Shown here: piece by piece, positions 14,294 through 21,245 of the stretch
How positions within the stretch are numbered: the stretch's first letter is position 1
How the letters are laid out: every line of letters begins with the position of its first letter
Source: Acidobacteriota bacterium
GTDB taxonomy: Bacteria > Acidobacteriota > Vicinamibacteria > Vicinamibacterales > 2-12-FULL-66-21
Reading direction: 5' to 3'
Length of the DNA: 21,323 nucleotides
Assembly (NCBI GenBank): GCA_013694845.1
Contig: JACDBQ010000840.1
Location: 1-21,323 of the forward strand
Translations under genes and position numbers: made by a program
Notes under the pieces: model-generated
Told to the model about the DNA's origin: nothing
The model's input: the letters and a program-made list of their open reading frames with translations, nothing else
Database searches by the model: none

Positions 14294-15969
14294 CAGCGTC
14301 TGCGCTCCCCCACCCGTCGCGGCGCCGGCGGCGGCGGAACGATGATGTTGCTGTTGAGGAGCTCCCGGCGGCGCGCGTCGGCAATGCCGCGCACGATCTC
14401 GGGGTCGAATCCGGCGAACAGATTGCCGGAGAGCGTCAGGCGCGACCGTGGACCGGCGGTGATCGGTGGATCCGGCGACCGCCCGACCCGAATGAACATG
14501 TTGCTGATGAGCGTCGCCTGCGAGTCTTCGGGTACGGAGATGACCGCACCCGGCACGTCGACGCGGCTGCCCTGCATCGTCACCGATGCGTTCGGCTCCA
14601 GCGTGAGGGCATGGCTGAACGGACCGGAAATCTCCACCAGCTCCAGCGTCACACCCGTGCCGCTGATGCTGATGGCGGTGGCAGCCGGCGATGAGACAGA
14701 TGATTCGAGGCGGACACCGGAGATCCGGACGGGCAGCGTACCGCCGGCCGTCATCCCGGGGAGCGAGACGGGCAGGGATGGGGGCCGGCTGATGGTCACG
14801 GTCCCGGGCATCCGTGCGAACAGGTCAACGCCATCGGCGATCAGGACCTGCTCGTTGTAATCGCCAGCTTCGACCCGGACGACGTCTCCGGGGCGTGCCG
14901 CCGCCATCGCGATGCCGATCCGTTCGAACGGCGCGGTGCCGTCCGTCGCGACGACCAGCGTTCGTGGTGTCTGAACCTGCGTCTTCGCGACCTGCAGCAT
15001 CAAGCCGACGGCGCCCAGCACGCCGACCAGAGTACCGACGATGAACCAGGTCGTGCGGCTGCGGACGATCGAGCGCGTCACCCGCCGGAACCCGCCGTCG
15101 CGTGGTGGCGAGTCCGTCGGCTCGTCTGCCGGGGCCGGATTGGGTGCTGCGCCGAGCGGCTCGGTCGGCGTGAGCGATCCAGGCAGCCCGCCGGCGACCG
15201 CGGTGGCAAACATCGGCCCCTCGGCATAGACGACCGTCACGTTGTCTTTACCTCCCGCGTCGTTCGCCGCCGCGACCAGCGCTTCGGTCACGCGCGCGGG
15301 GTCACCGGCGTGTTGTCGCACGATGTGCCCGATCGTCGCCGAGGTCAGCATGTCGCTGAGCCCGTCGGAGCAAACGAGAAGAGCGGAGTCGGGTTCCAGC
15401 GGCTCGTCGATGACATCGACGAAGCCGTCTTCGTCCTTGTCCCGGTAGGCGCTCCCGACGTCCCGGAAGACCTCATTGCGCCTGGGGTGTCGCATGGCGT
15501 CCACTTCACCCAGCTCGCCGGTGTCTTCGCGCTCGCCGACGGGTGAATGGTCGCGGGTCAGCTTGCGCAGCCCGGTCGGCCGTAGCTTGTAAAGCCTGGT
15601 GTCGCCCACGTGCCCGATGGTCACCCGGCCATCGGCAACGAGCGCCAGGGTGATGACACAGGCCATCCCGCGTAACGCCGCGGACTCCTGTGCCTGCCTG
15701 AAAATCTCGTTGTTCGCGATCGCGATGGCCTCGCGAACGCGCTCGGCAGGCGTGCCCAGCGGCCGGGCCAGCCGCTGCAGGATCACGTCATACGCCGTGG
15801 CCGCGGCCACTTCGCCACCCGCTTCACCGCCCACACCGTCGATGACGCCGAAGATCCCGCGCAACGGATCGACGACCGCCAGGTCCTCGTTGTTGGTCCG
15901 CACCCGCCCTGGATTGGTGCACGCCGCCCCACGGAACGCGTCGGCCACGGATTGGCGGCCGTCAGTCAC
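14293..15969 (-). CDS. membrane PP2C-family Ser/Thr phosphatase with extracytoplasmic beta-helix domain
   Basis: A 558-residue protein. Residues 1-250 form a PP2C (PstP-like) metal-dependent phosphatase: RTNNED (24-29), VIDGVGGEAGGEVAA (D44), IGHVGDTRLYKL, CSDGLSDML and GGKDNVTVVYAEG. A proline-rich linker leads to a transmembrane helix (about 305-325, WFIVGTLVGVLGAVGLML). The extracytoplasmic part (about 335-540) shows short repeated beta-strand rungs such as VVRVEAGDYNEQVLI, ISISGTGVTLELVEI and SRLTLSGNLFAG, typical of right-handed parallel beta-helix (pectate-lyase/DUF1565-like) folds that bind glycans. It ends in VPPPPAPRR. It should reverse the neighbouring kinase's phosphorylations. GTG 15967-15969 starts 8 nt inside the upstream microprotein gene, and the stop overlaps the kinase ATG. 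Confidence 0.93.
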   Translation of the reverse strand: MTDGRQSVADAFRGAACTNPGRVRTNNEDLAVVDPLRGIFGVIDGVGGEAGGEVAAATAYDVILQRLARPLGTPAERVREAIAIANNEIFRQAQESAALRGMACVITLALVADGRVTIGHVGDTRLYKLRPTGLRKLTRDHSPVGEREDTGELGEVDAMRHPRRNEVFRDVGSAYRDKDEDGFVDVIDEPLEPDSALLVCSDGLSDMLTSATIGHIVRQHAGDPARVTEALVAAANDAGGKDNVTVVYAEGPMFATAVAGGLPGSLTPTEPLGAAPNPAPADEPTDSPPRDGGFRRVTRSIVRSRTTWFIVGTLVGVLGAVGLMLQVAKTQVQTPRTLVVATDGTAPFERIGIAMAAARPGDVVRVEAGDYNEQVLIADGVDLFARMPGTVTISRPPSLPVSLPGMTAGGTLPVRISGVRLESSVSSPAATAISISGTGVTLELVEISGPFSHALTLEPNASVTMQGSRVDVPGAVISVPEDSQATLISNMFIRVGRSPDPPITAGPRSRLTLSGNLFAGFDPEIVRGIADARRRELLNSNIIVPPPPAPRRVGERRR

Positions 15970-16060
15970 GATCGTGCACCCGCGCGAGATAGACGAGCGC
16001 CATGACCGAGGCCAGGAGTCCCGCCAGGAACAGGAAGTGCGCCCCGTACAGCCAGGTCAC
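15962..16060 (-). CDS. 32-residue single-helix membrane microprotein
   Basis: A very short gene beginning GTG at 16058-16060 in the four-base start/stop overlap GTGA with the upstream FHA gene and running 8 nt into the phosphatase gene. The predicted protein begins MTWLYGAHFLFLAGLLASV and continues MALVYLARVHDRD. It is one hydrophobic helix of about 22 residues with a short N-terminus and a charged C-terminus, so it is expected to sit in the inner membrane with the Arg/Asp end in the cytoplasm. The overlap geometry on both sides is what functional, translationally coupled genes show, and the frame would otherwise be hard to explain. It resembles CcmD-like mini-proteins only in architecture. 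A role as a subunit or modulator of the kinase, phosphatase or SEDS-PBP is inferred. Confidence 0.6.
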   Translation of the reverse strand: MTWLYGAHFLFLAGLLASVMALVYLARVHDRD

Positions 16061-16932
16061 GCGTCTCGCCCCGCCTCGAAATGAATCACGAGCACGCCGG
16101 CCAGCTCGATCCGCGACGAAGGGGCGAGCGGGCGTTCGGCGCCGGGCCGGAGCACGCCGTCGGGCGCCGGCGCCGCCGCCGGGAGCGGAGCTCCATTCAC
16201 GGACGTGCCCCAGGTGCTGAAGTCCTGGATCAGAAACTCGGCGGACGGAAGACGGCGGATCCGGAAATGTTCGCGCGAGACGCGGGGCGAGGTCACCACC
16301 TGTATGTCCACCCACACGGAGCTCCCCCCCCGGCCTACCGAGAGCGTGTCTTTCCGCATGCTGAAGACGTGGGCTCCCTGCTCGTCGTCGTATCGCAGGG
16401 ACGCGCGCTCGGCCGTATTGAGATCGCCCGCCACCCGCGGCAGCGGCGCCGGCTGCTGCACTTCGATCGTCGTGCTGCTGCGGCCAGTTCCGGTCACCAC
16501 GGACCGGACGATCCGCGTGGTGGGAGGACCGCCGAATTCAACCGGCGCAGGCAGGGGCAGCATGGACTCGATGCCAAGGTCTCCGGGCTTCAGCTCGTCG
16601 TTCCGGTCGGCATGGAGGTGCACGTCCCAACCGGCGGGCGGGAGCTCGACGGGTGAGGCTTCGGGCTGTTCGATGAGGCGCGAGAGCATGCCGCCGGCGC
16701 GCGCGCGCCCTTCGTTCATCTTTCGGACTTCCTCGGTGAGCGCTTTCTGGAGCTCGGAGACGATCCGCGGGATGATCCCCTCGATCCGCTCGAAATCATT
16801 CGGGTGCAGATAGACGTGATAGATCGTGGGAGGCAGGGTCGTGAACGGCAGCTGATACACGTTCATCAGCAGCTCGTCGCGCATTGCGTTCCAGATCGTG
16901 ACGCCACTCGGTACTTTGACTGCCCCAGCCAT
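16057..16932 (-). CDS. FHA-domain protein (first gene of the kinase/SEDS operon)
   Basis: A 291-residue soluble protein. Residues 1-85 contain VYHVYLHPNDFERIEG-like text (IYHVYLHPNDFERIEGIIPR) followed by the helix ELQKALTEEVRKMNEG, similar to the DUF3662 domain of FhaA. A Pro-rich linker of about 100 residues follows, and the C-terminal FHA domain occupies about 190-285 with complete phosphothreonine-binding signatures: LSVGRGG (Arg), SPRVSREHFRI (Ser, His) and STWGTSVNG (Asn-Gly). It should bind phosphorylated Thr peptides, most simply those made by the kinase encoded three genes downstream. ATG 16930-16932 has AAGGAG (16938-16943) at 5 nt. The stop overlaps the microprotein GTG. The gene is divergent from the winged-helix/FHA regulator. 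Confidence 0.88.
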   Translation of the reverse strand: MAGAVKVPSGVTIWNAMRDELLMNVYQLPFTTLPPTIYHVYLHPNDFERIEGIIPRIVSELQKALTEEVRKMNEGRARAGGMLSRLIEQPEASPVELPPAGWDVHLHADRNDELKPGDLGIESMLPLPAPVEFGGPPTTRIVRSVVTGTGRSSTTIEVQQPAPLPRVAGDLNTAERASLRYDDEQGAHVFSMRKDTLSVGRGGSSVWVDIQVVTSPRVSREHFRIRRLPSAEFLIQDFSTWGTSVNGAPLPAAAPAPDGVLRPGAERPLAPSSRIELAGVLVIHFEAGRDA

Positions 16933-16956
16933 TCAGGCTCCTTCCGCGTTCGGCAA

Positions 16957-16972
16957 CGGTTACTATGAACCG
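16957..16972. promoter_or_regulatory. inverted repeat CGGTTACTATGAACCG in the divergent promoter region
   Basis: Perfect 5-bp arms CGGTT/AACCG separated by 6 bp lie in the 93-bp gap between the divergent FHA gene (start 16932) and the winged-helix/FHA regulator (start 17026). The TACTAT inside it (16961-16966) could also serve as a -10 for the plus-strand operon. It is a candidate site for shared control of both operons. Confidence 0.35.
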
Positions 16973-16990
16973 ACCGTGCCGCAATGTCTC

Positions 16991-17023
16991 AAGGGTTCGA
17001 TAAGGGTTCGACAAGTGCGCGAA
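16991..17023. promoter_or_regulatory. three tandem 11-bp direct repeats upstream of the winged-helix/FHA gene
   Basis: AAGGGTTCGAT (16991-17001) and AAGGGTTCGAC (17002-17012) are identical at ten positions. AAGTGCGCGAA (17013-17023) is a degenerate third copy (7 of 11). An 11-bp period places each unit on the same helix face, as in the head-to-tail direct repeats bound by OmpR/PhoB-type winged-helix proteins. The array lies immediately before the ATG of just such a protein, so it is a candidate autoregulatory site. Confidence 0.45.
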
Positions 17024-17025
17024 CG

Positions 17026-17703
17026 ATGAGAGTGCATTTCGGTCCCTTCGTGCTCGATTCAGGGTCGCGCCAGCTGCTGCGGAGCGACCACGCCGTTCAC
17101 CTGTCCCCCAAGGCATTCGACATCCTCGAGATCCTCGTCGCCCGCCGGCCAAACGTCGTTGGCAAGGACGTGCTGCTCAACGAAGTCTGGGCCGGCAAGG
17201 TGGTCGAGGAGGCGAACCTGGCGATGGCCGTGGGAGAGATCCGGAAGGCACTCGGGGACGATTCGAAGTCCCCCACTCTGGTGATTACTGTCGCCAGACG
17301 CGGGTATCGGTTCGCGGCGCGTGGCGATGATCTCGACGCCGGGGTCAGGCCGGATGCACAGGACGGCGGCTATCCGCGGTGGTGGCTCACGTGGGGGGAC
17401 AAGACACTCCCGCTGATCCAGGGGGAAAACATCATCGGCAGGCACCCCGCCAGCAACGTGTGGCTCAACGGGGCGAGTGTCTCCCGGACGCACGCTTGCG
17501 TCGTCGTGACGTCGGCCGGGGTGACGGTCGAGGACCGCGGCAGCCGCAACGGGACCTTCGTCGAGGGCAACAGGCTCGAGGGATCTCACCTGCTTGTAGA
17601 CGGCACCACCGTGACCTTTGGTTCCGAAACCGCGACCTACCGGGAATGGTCCGACGAAGCGGCCCTCGGGACGGAACCCGTGAGAGAGAAGCGTCGCCGG
17701 TGA
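17026..17703 (+). CDS. winged-helix (OmpR/CadC-type) DNA-binding regulator fused to an FHA domain, EmbR-like logic
   Basis: A 225-residue cytosolic regulator from ATG 17026; the earlier ATG 16984 would put the tandem repeats in the coding region and add residues unlike the family N-terminus. Residues 1-95 form a Trans_reg_C winged helix starting VHFGPFVLDSGSRQLL, with PKAFDILEILVARRPNVVGK, VEEANLAMAVGEIRKALGDD and the wing VARRGYRF. Residues about 125-205 are an FHA domain with intact motifs: NIIGRHPASNVWL, SVSRTHACVVV and SRNGTFVEG. It carries no membrane helix or TPRs, unlike most CadC-type acidobacterial proteins. Mycobacterial EmbR combines the same two domain types (plus a third) and is controlled by a Ser/Thr kinase. 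Divergent from the kinase operon and 15 nt before the transporter genes, it probably reports kinase activity to transcription. Confidence 0.88.
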   Translation: MRVHFGPFVLDSGSRQLLRSDHAVHLSPKAFDILEILVARRPNVVGKDVLLNEVWAGKVVEEANLAMAVGEIRKALGDDSKSPTLVITVARRGYRFAARGDDLDAGVRPDAQDGGYPRWWLTWGDKTLPLIQGENIIGRHPASNVWLNGASVSRTHACVVVTSAGVTVEDRGSRNGTFVEGNRLEGSHLLVDGTTVTFGSETATYREWSDEAALGTEPVREKRRR

Positions 17704-17718
17704 GCGAGCCCCGCGCAC

Positions 17719-18471
17719 GTGCCTGATTCGATGGTCCGCTTCGAGAAGGTCCGCTTCGCCTACGGCGGCCGACCCGCCATCCTCGACGAGCTCGATCTGG
17801 TGATCGCGCCGGGCGAAGTTCTCGCCGTCGTCGGACGGAGCGGCGCCGGCAAGACGACCATCCTCAAGCTCGTCAACCGGCTGTTGCTGCCGTCGGCGGG
17901 CCAGGTGTTCGTGGAGGGTCGCGGCACCCGGGAATGGGACGGCATCCGGCTGCGTCGCCAGACCGGCTACGCGTTCCAGGACGTCGGCCTCTTCCCTCAC
18001 CTGACGGTGGCGGCCAACATCGGCGTCGTGCCCCGATTGGAAGGGTGGCCGGCCGAGCGGGTGGAGCCACGTGTCGCCGAGTTGCTGGCGCTGGTCGGGC
18101 TGCCGCCGGCCGAGTACGGACAACGGCTCCCCGCCGAGCTCTCGGGCGGTCAGCGGCAACGCGTCGGTCTGGCGCGTGCACTGGCGGTGGACCCGAAAGT
18201 CCTGTTGATGGACGAGCCCTTCGGGGCCCTGGATCCGATCACCCGCAGCGAGGTGCGGACCGAGTTCACGCAGCTGCAGCGCCGGCTCAAGACCACCGTC
18301 ATCATCGTGACCCATGACATGGGCGAAGCCTTCAGCCTCGCGCATCGAGTCGCGGTGCTCGATGCCGGACGGCTGGTGGTGTGCGACACTCCGGCAGCCG
18401 TCGCGGCTTCCCAGGATCCGCGCGTTCGAGCGTTCCTCGAGGCCCTCCCGCCGGTGCCCGGACCGCAATGA
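17719..18471 (+). CDS. osmolyte/quaternary-amine ABC transporter ATP-binding protein (OpuCA/OsmV type)
   Basis: A 250-residue nucleotide-binding subunit that powers import. Walker A is VVGRSGAGKTTILKL, followed by the Q-loop region YAFQDVGLFPHLTV, signature LSGGQRQRVGLARAL, Walker B VLLMDEPFGALD and the switch histidine IIVTHDMGEAF. VGLFPHLTVAANIGVVPRLEGW is typical of the glycine betaine/choline (OpuC, OsmV, ProV) group. The C-terminal CBS domains that sense ionic strength in OpuA/ProV are absent. The start is GTG 17719 or ATG 17731, neither with a clear ribosome site. The gene begins 15 nt after the regulator and its stop overlaps the permease start in ATGA (18468-18471), so the three are one operon. 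Confidence 0.92.
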   Translation: MPDSMVRFEKVRFAYGGRPAILDELDLVIAPGEVLAVVGRSGAGKTTILKLVNRLLLPSAGQVFVEGRGTREWDGIRLRRQTGYAFQDVGLFPHLTVAANIGVVPRLEGWPAERVEPRVAELLALVGLPPAEYGQRLPAELSGGQRQRVGLARALAVDPKVLLMDEPFGALDPITRSEVRTEFTQLQRRLKTTVIIVTHDMGEAFSLAHRVAVLDAGRLVVCDTPAAVAASQDPRVRAFLEALPPVPGPQ

Positions 18472-19991
18472 CGCTGCTCCGATTCTGGCAGGCGCACTCG
18501 GCGGAGCTGCTCACGCTCCTGCGGCAGCATCTCGTGCTCGTCTTGCTGTCGACGACCGCCGCGGTCACGATCGGCGTCCCCGCCGGCATCATGGCGGCGC
18601 GCCGGCCGTCCACCGGGCGCGCGATTCTCGGCTTCGCCAACGTCGCGCAGACGATCCCGAGCCTTGCGCTGCTCGGCTTTCTTCTTCCACTCCCCTTTAT
18701 CGGCGGGATCGGTCCGCGCACGGCGCTCGTGGCCCTGACGCTCTACGCGCTCCTGCCGATCGTCCGGACTACGGTCACCGGGCTGACGACGATCGACCGC
18801 TCGATCATCGAGGCCGGCGTCGCGATGGGCATGACCGGCCGGCAGCTGCTGCTGATCGTGGAACTGCCGCTGGCGCTGCCGCAGATTGTCACCGGTGTGC
18901 GCGTCGCCAGCGTGATCGGGGTCGGCACAGCCACGATCGCAGCCGCGATCGGCGCGGGAGGCCTGGGCGAGTACATCTTCCGTGGCCTCGCGATGGCCGA
19001 CACCACGACGATCCTTGCGGGCGCGGTGCCAGCTGCCGTGCTCGCCCTGCTGGCGGACAGCGCGCTCGCCGTGGCCGAGCGGCGCCTGCGTCGCGGACAG
19101 GTCACCCGCCGATCGATGATCGGCGTCGGCATTGCCGCCGCACTCCTCCTGGCGGTGCTGGCGGGCGGTGCGGTGATCAGCGGACGACGCTCGACGGTTG
19201 TCGTCGGGTCGAAAAATTTCACCGAGCAGGTCATCCTCGGGGAGCTGCTCGCGCAGGCACTCGAGGGCGAAGGGATCCGGGTTGACCGGAAGCTGAATCT
19301 GGGCGGGACGTTCGTCTGCGACCGCGGCATCCGGAGCGGTGATCTGGACATCTACATCGAGTACACGGGCACGGCGGTGTCGGCGGTGTTCCACGAGGAC
19401 GTGCCGCACGACCCTCAAGAGGCGCTCACGCGCGCCCGGACCTTGTACGCGCGCGGCCAGGTGAGCGTGCTGGACCCACTCGGCTTCAACAACACCTTTA
19501 CCGTGCTCGTGCGCGGAACCGATGCGAGGGCACGCGGCTTGCGGACGATCGACGACCTTCGCCCGCTCGCGCCAGGGTGGAAGCCAGGTTTCGGCCACGA
19601 GTTCATCCAGCGGCAGGACGGTTACCCGGGCCTGATCGGCGCCTACGGCCTGACGTTCGGCACGCAACCCCGTGGCATGGAGCTGTCACTGATCTATCGC
19701 GCGCTGGCCGAGAAACAGGTGGATGTCATCGCCGGAGACGCGACGAGCGCGCTGATCGACGCGCTGGACCTGGCACCTCTCGAAGACACGCGCCGATATT
19801 TCCCCCCCTACGACGCCGTGCCGGTCGTCCGCACGCCCGCCTTGCTCCGTGAGCCAGGCATCGGCCGCGCCGTCGCAACACTCGCCGGCCGGGTCACCGA
19901 CGCGGAGATGCGCGCCATGAATGCGGCGGTCGACATCGAGCATCGCGACGTGCGGGAGGTGGCGCGCGCGTTTCTACAGAGGCTCAAGTAA
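18468..19991 (+). CDS. fused osmolyte ABC permease and substrate-binding domain (OpuF/ProWX type)
   Basis: A 507-residue inner-membrane protein. Residues 1-215 form a ProW/OpuCB-like permease with several helices (VLVLLSTTAAVTIGVPAGIM, LALLGFLLPLPFIGGIG) and the coupling-loop EAA region IIEAGVAMGMTGRQLLLIVE. A further helix at about 223-242 (GVGIAAALLLAVLAGGAVIS) tethers the periplasmic binding domain (about 243-507), which starts VVVGSKNFTEQVILGELLAQ, the hallmark of ProX/OsmF/OpuC-type receptors, and continues with GDLDIYIEYTGTA and the hinge-lobe text VDVIAGDATSALIDAL. The likely substrate is glycine betaine, choline, carnitine or a related solute. Start ATG 18468 overlaps the ATPase stop; longer in-frame extensions run into that gene and are rejected. 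The last 18 nt overlap the GNAT gene tail-to-tail. Confidence 0.92.
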   Translation: MTLLRFWQAHSAELLTLLRQHLVLVLLSTTAAVTIGVPAGIMAARRPSTGRAILGFANVAQTIPSLALLGFLLPLPFIGGIGPRTALVALTLYALLPIVRTTVTGLTTIDRSIIEAGVAMGMTGRQLLLIVELPLALPQIVTGVRVASVIGVGTATIAAAIGAGGLGEYIFRGLAMADTTTILAGAVPAAVLALLADSALAVAERRLRRGQVTRRSMIGVGIAAALLLAVLAGGAVISGRRSTVVVGSKNFTEQVILGELLAQALEGEGIRVDRKLNLGGTFVCDRGIRSGDLDIYIEYTGTAVSAVFHEDVPHDPQEALTRARTLYARGQVSVLDPLGFNNTFTVLVRGTDARARGLRTIDDLRPLAPGWKPGFGHEFIQRQDGYPGLIGAYGLTFGTQPRGMELSLIYRALAEKQVDVIAGDATSALIDALDLAPLEDTRRYFPPYDAVPVVRTPALLREPGIGRAVATLAGRVTDAEMRAMNAAVDIEHRDVREVARAFLQRLK

Positions 19992-20534
19992 CGGGAGTGC
20001 GCCCGCGCCAGGCCGATCGACGTCCGGGAGCTCCAGGGTCATCTCGATCATCGTGCCGCGGAACCCCTTGCGGACGAAGAGACGCTGCGCGTCTTCGTTC
20101 CGCGCGGCGGTCCAGAGCAGCACCCGCGGCACGCCTTGCCGGCGCACCCACGCAACGGCCGCATCGAGCAGCAGGTCGGCGATCCCGGTCCGCCGGTTGC
20201 CCTCGTCCACGAGGATGTCATGGATGAACCCGGCGCGTTCCCGCAGTTCCTTCCAGCTCCGAGGCTCGATGCCGGCGTAGGCGTAGCCAACGACCTCGCC
20301 GCCACGTTCGGCGACGAGCACGATGGCGTCACGGGCGTCGAGCTGCGTGCCCAGAAACGCTGCGTAGCCACTCTCGGCGCCGGGACCTGCGCTCATGAAA
20401 CGGTCCGGATCAAAGCCGTGATGCGCGCGCAGCAGCATCGCCCCGAGGCGGCCGACAGCCTGGAGATCGGTCGCGACTGCCCGACGAATGGTTGTTCGAC
20501 GATTACTCCCGGCCGCACGTTTCGTCGAGCCCAT
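19974..20534 (-). CDS. GNAT-family N-acetyltransferase
   Basis: A 186-residue acetyl-CoA-dependent acetyltransferase. After the N-terminal RRAVATDLQAVGRL, the fold shows VLVAERGGEVVGYAYAGIE (beta-2 to beta-4), the acetyl-CoA motif A HDILVDEGNRRTGIADLLLD (RxxGxA form), and motif B VLLWTAARNEDAQRLFVRKG followed by FRGTMIEMTLEL. The last pattern (N-E-x-A-x-x-x-F-x-x-x-G-F) is typical of small-molecule or protein-N-terminus acetyltransferases; the substrate is not predictable. It begins 12 nt after the aldolase-like gene on the same strand, so the two are probably co-transcribed. Its stop lies inside the 3' end of the convergent transporter gene. Confidence 0.9.
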   Translation of the reverse strand: MGSTKRAAGSNRRTTIRRAVATDLQAVGRLGAMLLRAHHGFDPDRFMSAGPGAESGYAAFLGTQLDARDAIVLVAERGGEVVGYAYAGIEPRSWKELRERAGFIHDILVDEGNRRTGIADLLLDAAVAWVRRQGVPRVLLWTAARNEDAQRLFVRKGFRGTMIEMTLELPDVDRPGAGALPLLEPL

Positions 20535-20546
20535 GACGGATGAGCG

Positions 20547-21245
20547 CTAGCGACCGGCGGCCTGCCGGCCGATGTCCACGGCCCGGAACCCGGCGTCACC
20601 CCAGTTAATGATGAATACGCTGAAGCCCTGCTTCATACGCAGCTCGATGTCCTTTTCCGTGGCGGGATAACCGCACGGCACATTGAACTCCTTGCACGCG
20701 GAGAGCACCTGCTGGATCGCCCCTTCCCAGCCGGCTTCCTCGAACACCCGCGCGCCATCCTGATCCACGGTCGTGAACACGCGGCGCAGCGTGCCGGCGC
20801 CCGGGAACAGCGCGCCGATCCCCTTCACGGCTGCAATCTCGCGGATCCTGGCGAGCCCCTCCTTGCTTTCGACGATGGTCCAGTTCACGAGCTCGCCGGC
20901 CGGATTCAGGGGCCACAGATCAGCCTTCTCCCGGTACTGTGCCTCGGTGATACCCCAGTACGCCGGAGCGCTGCCGACGGTGTCGGGACGCGTGCCGCCA
21001 TTGGCCTTGAACCGGATCGCCGCCAGCCCCTGTTTCACTTCATCCGCGCTCTCGACGTCGACGAACACGACGGTGCTAACACCGAGGTTCAATTGGCGGC
21101 TGATGTGAGCGACCGCCTTCGCCGAGTCGGCGCCTATCTTCGGGATCTTGGTGACAAGCGGGTGCTTCAATCGCGCCGGTGACTTCGCCAGTTCCCCGAC
21201 GAACTCGGCGAAAGGACCGAACCCGCGGTCGAAATCCTCTTCCAT
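20547..21245 (-). CDS. HpcH/HpaI aldolase/citrate lyase-like protein, N-terminus incomplete
   Basis: Recognisable as the exported HpcH/HpaI-like family by LVTKIPKIGADSAKAVAHIS, TVVFVDVESADEVKQGLAAI, PAYWGITEAQYREKADLWPL, NWTIVESKEGLARIREIAAV and GIGALFPGAGTLRRVF. Canonical HpaI aldolases bind metal with a Glu (here the E of TIVESKEG) and an Asp in FIGPADLS. The second is replaced here by FPGAGTLR, so ordinary metal-aldolase activity is doubtful. Homology clearly continues upstream of ATG 21245 (QALAYERGDILFSGA), but an in-frame TAA at 21303-21305 stops it only 19 codons further up. The expected first roughly 50 residues, usually including a signal peptide, are missing. Either the gene is broken or the last about 25 bases of the window are misassembled or foreign. 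It is the promoter-proximal gene to the GNAT gene. Confidence 0.7.
   Translation of the reverse strand: MEEDFDRGFGPFAEFVGELAKSPARLKHPLVTKIPKIGADSAKAVAHISRQLNLGVSTVVFVDVESADEVKQGLAAIRFKANGGTRPDTVGSAPAYWGITEAQYREKADLWPLNPAGELVNWTIVESKEGLARIREIAAVKGIGALFPGAGTLRRVFTTVDQDGARVFEEAGWEGAIQQVLSACKEFNVPCGYPATEKDIELRMKQGFSVFIINWGDAGFRAVDIGRQAAGR

Noticed and set aside
13373..14860. Plus-strand 495-residue open frame
   Set aside because: Antisense to the kinase and phosphatase, both of which have full catalytic motifs.
17059..18468. Minus-strand 469-residue open frame
   Set aside because: Antisense to the winged-helix/FHA regulator and ABC ATPase; composition is shadow-like.
18150..19667. Minus-strand 505-residue open frame with Arg/Asp/Gln-rich translation
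   Set aside because: Antisense to the transporter; low-complexity charged text typical of GC-rich shadows.
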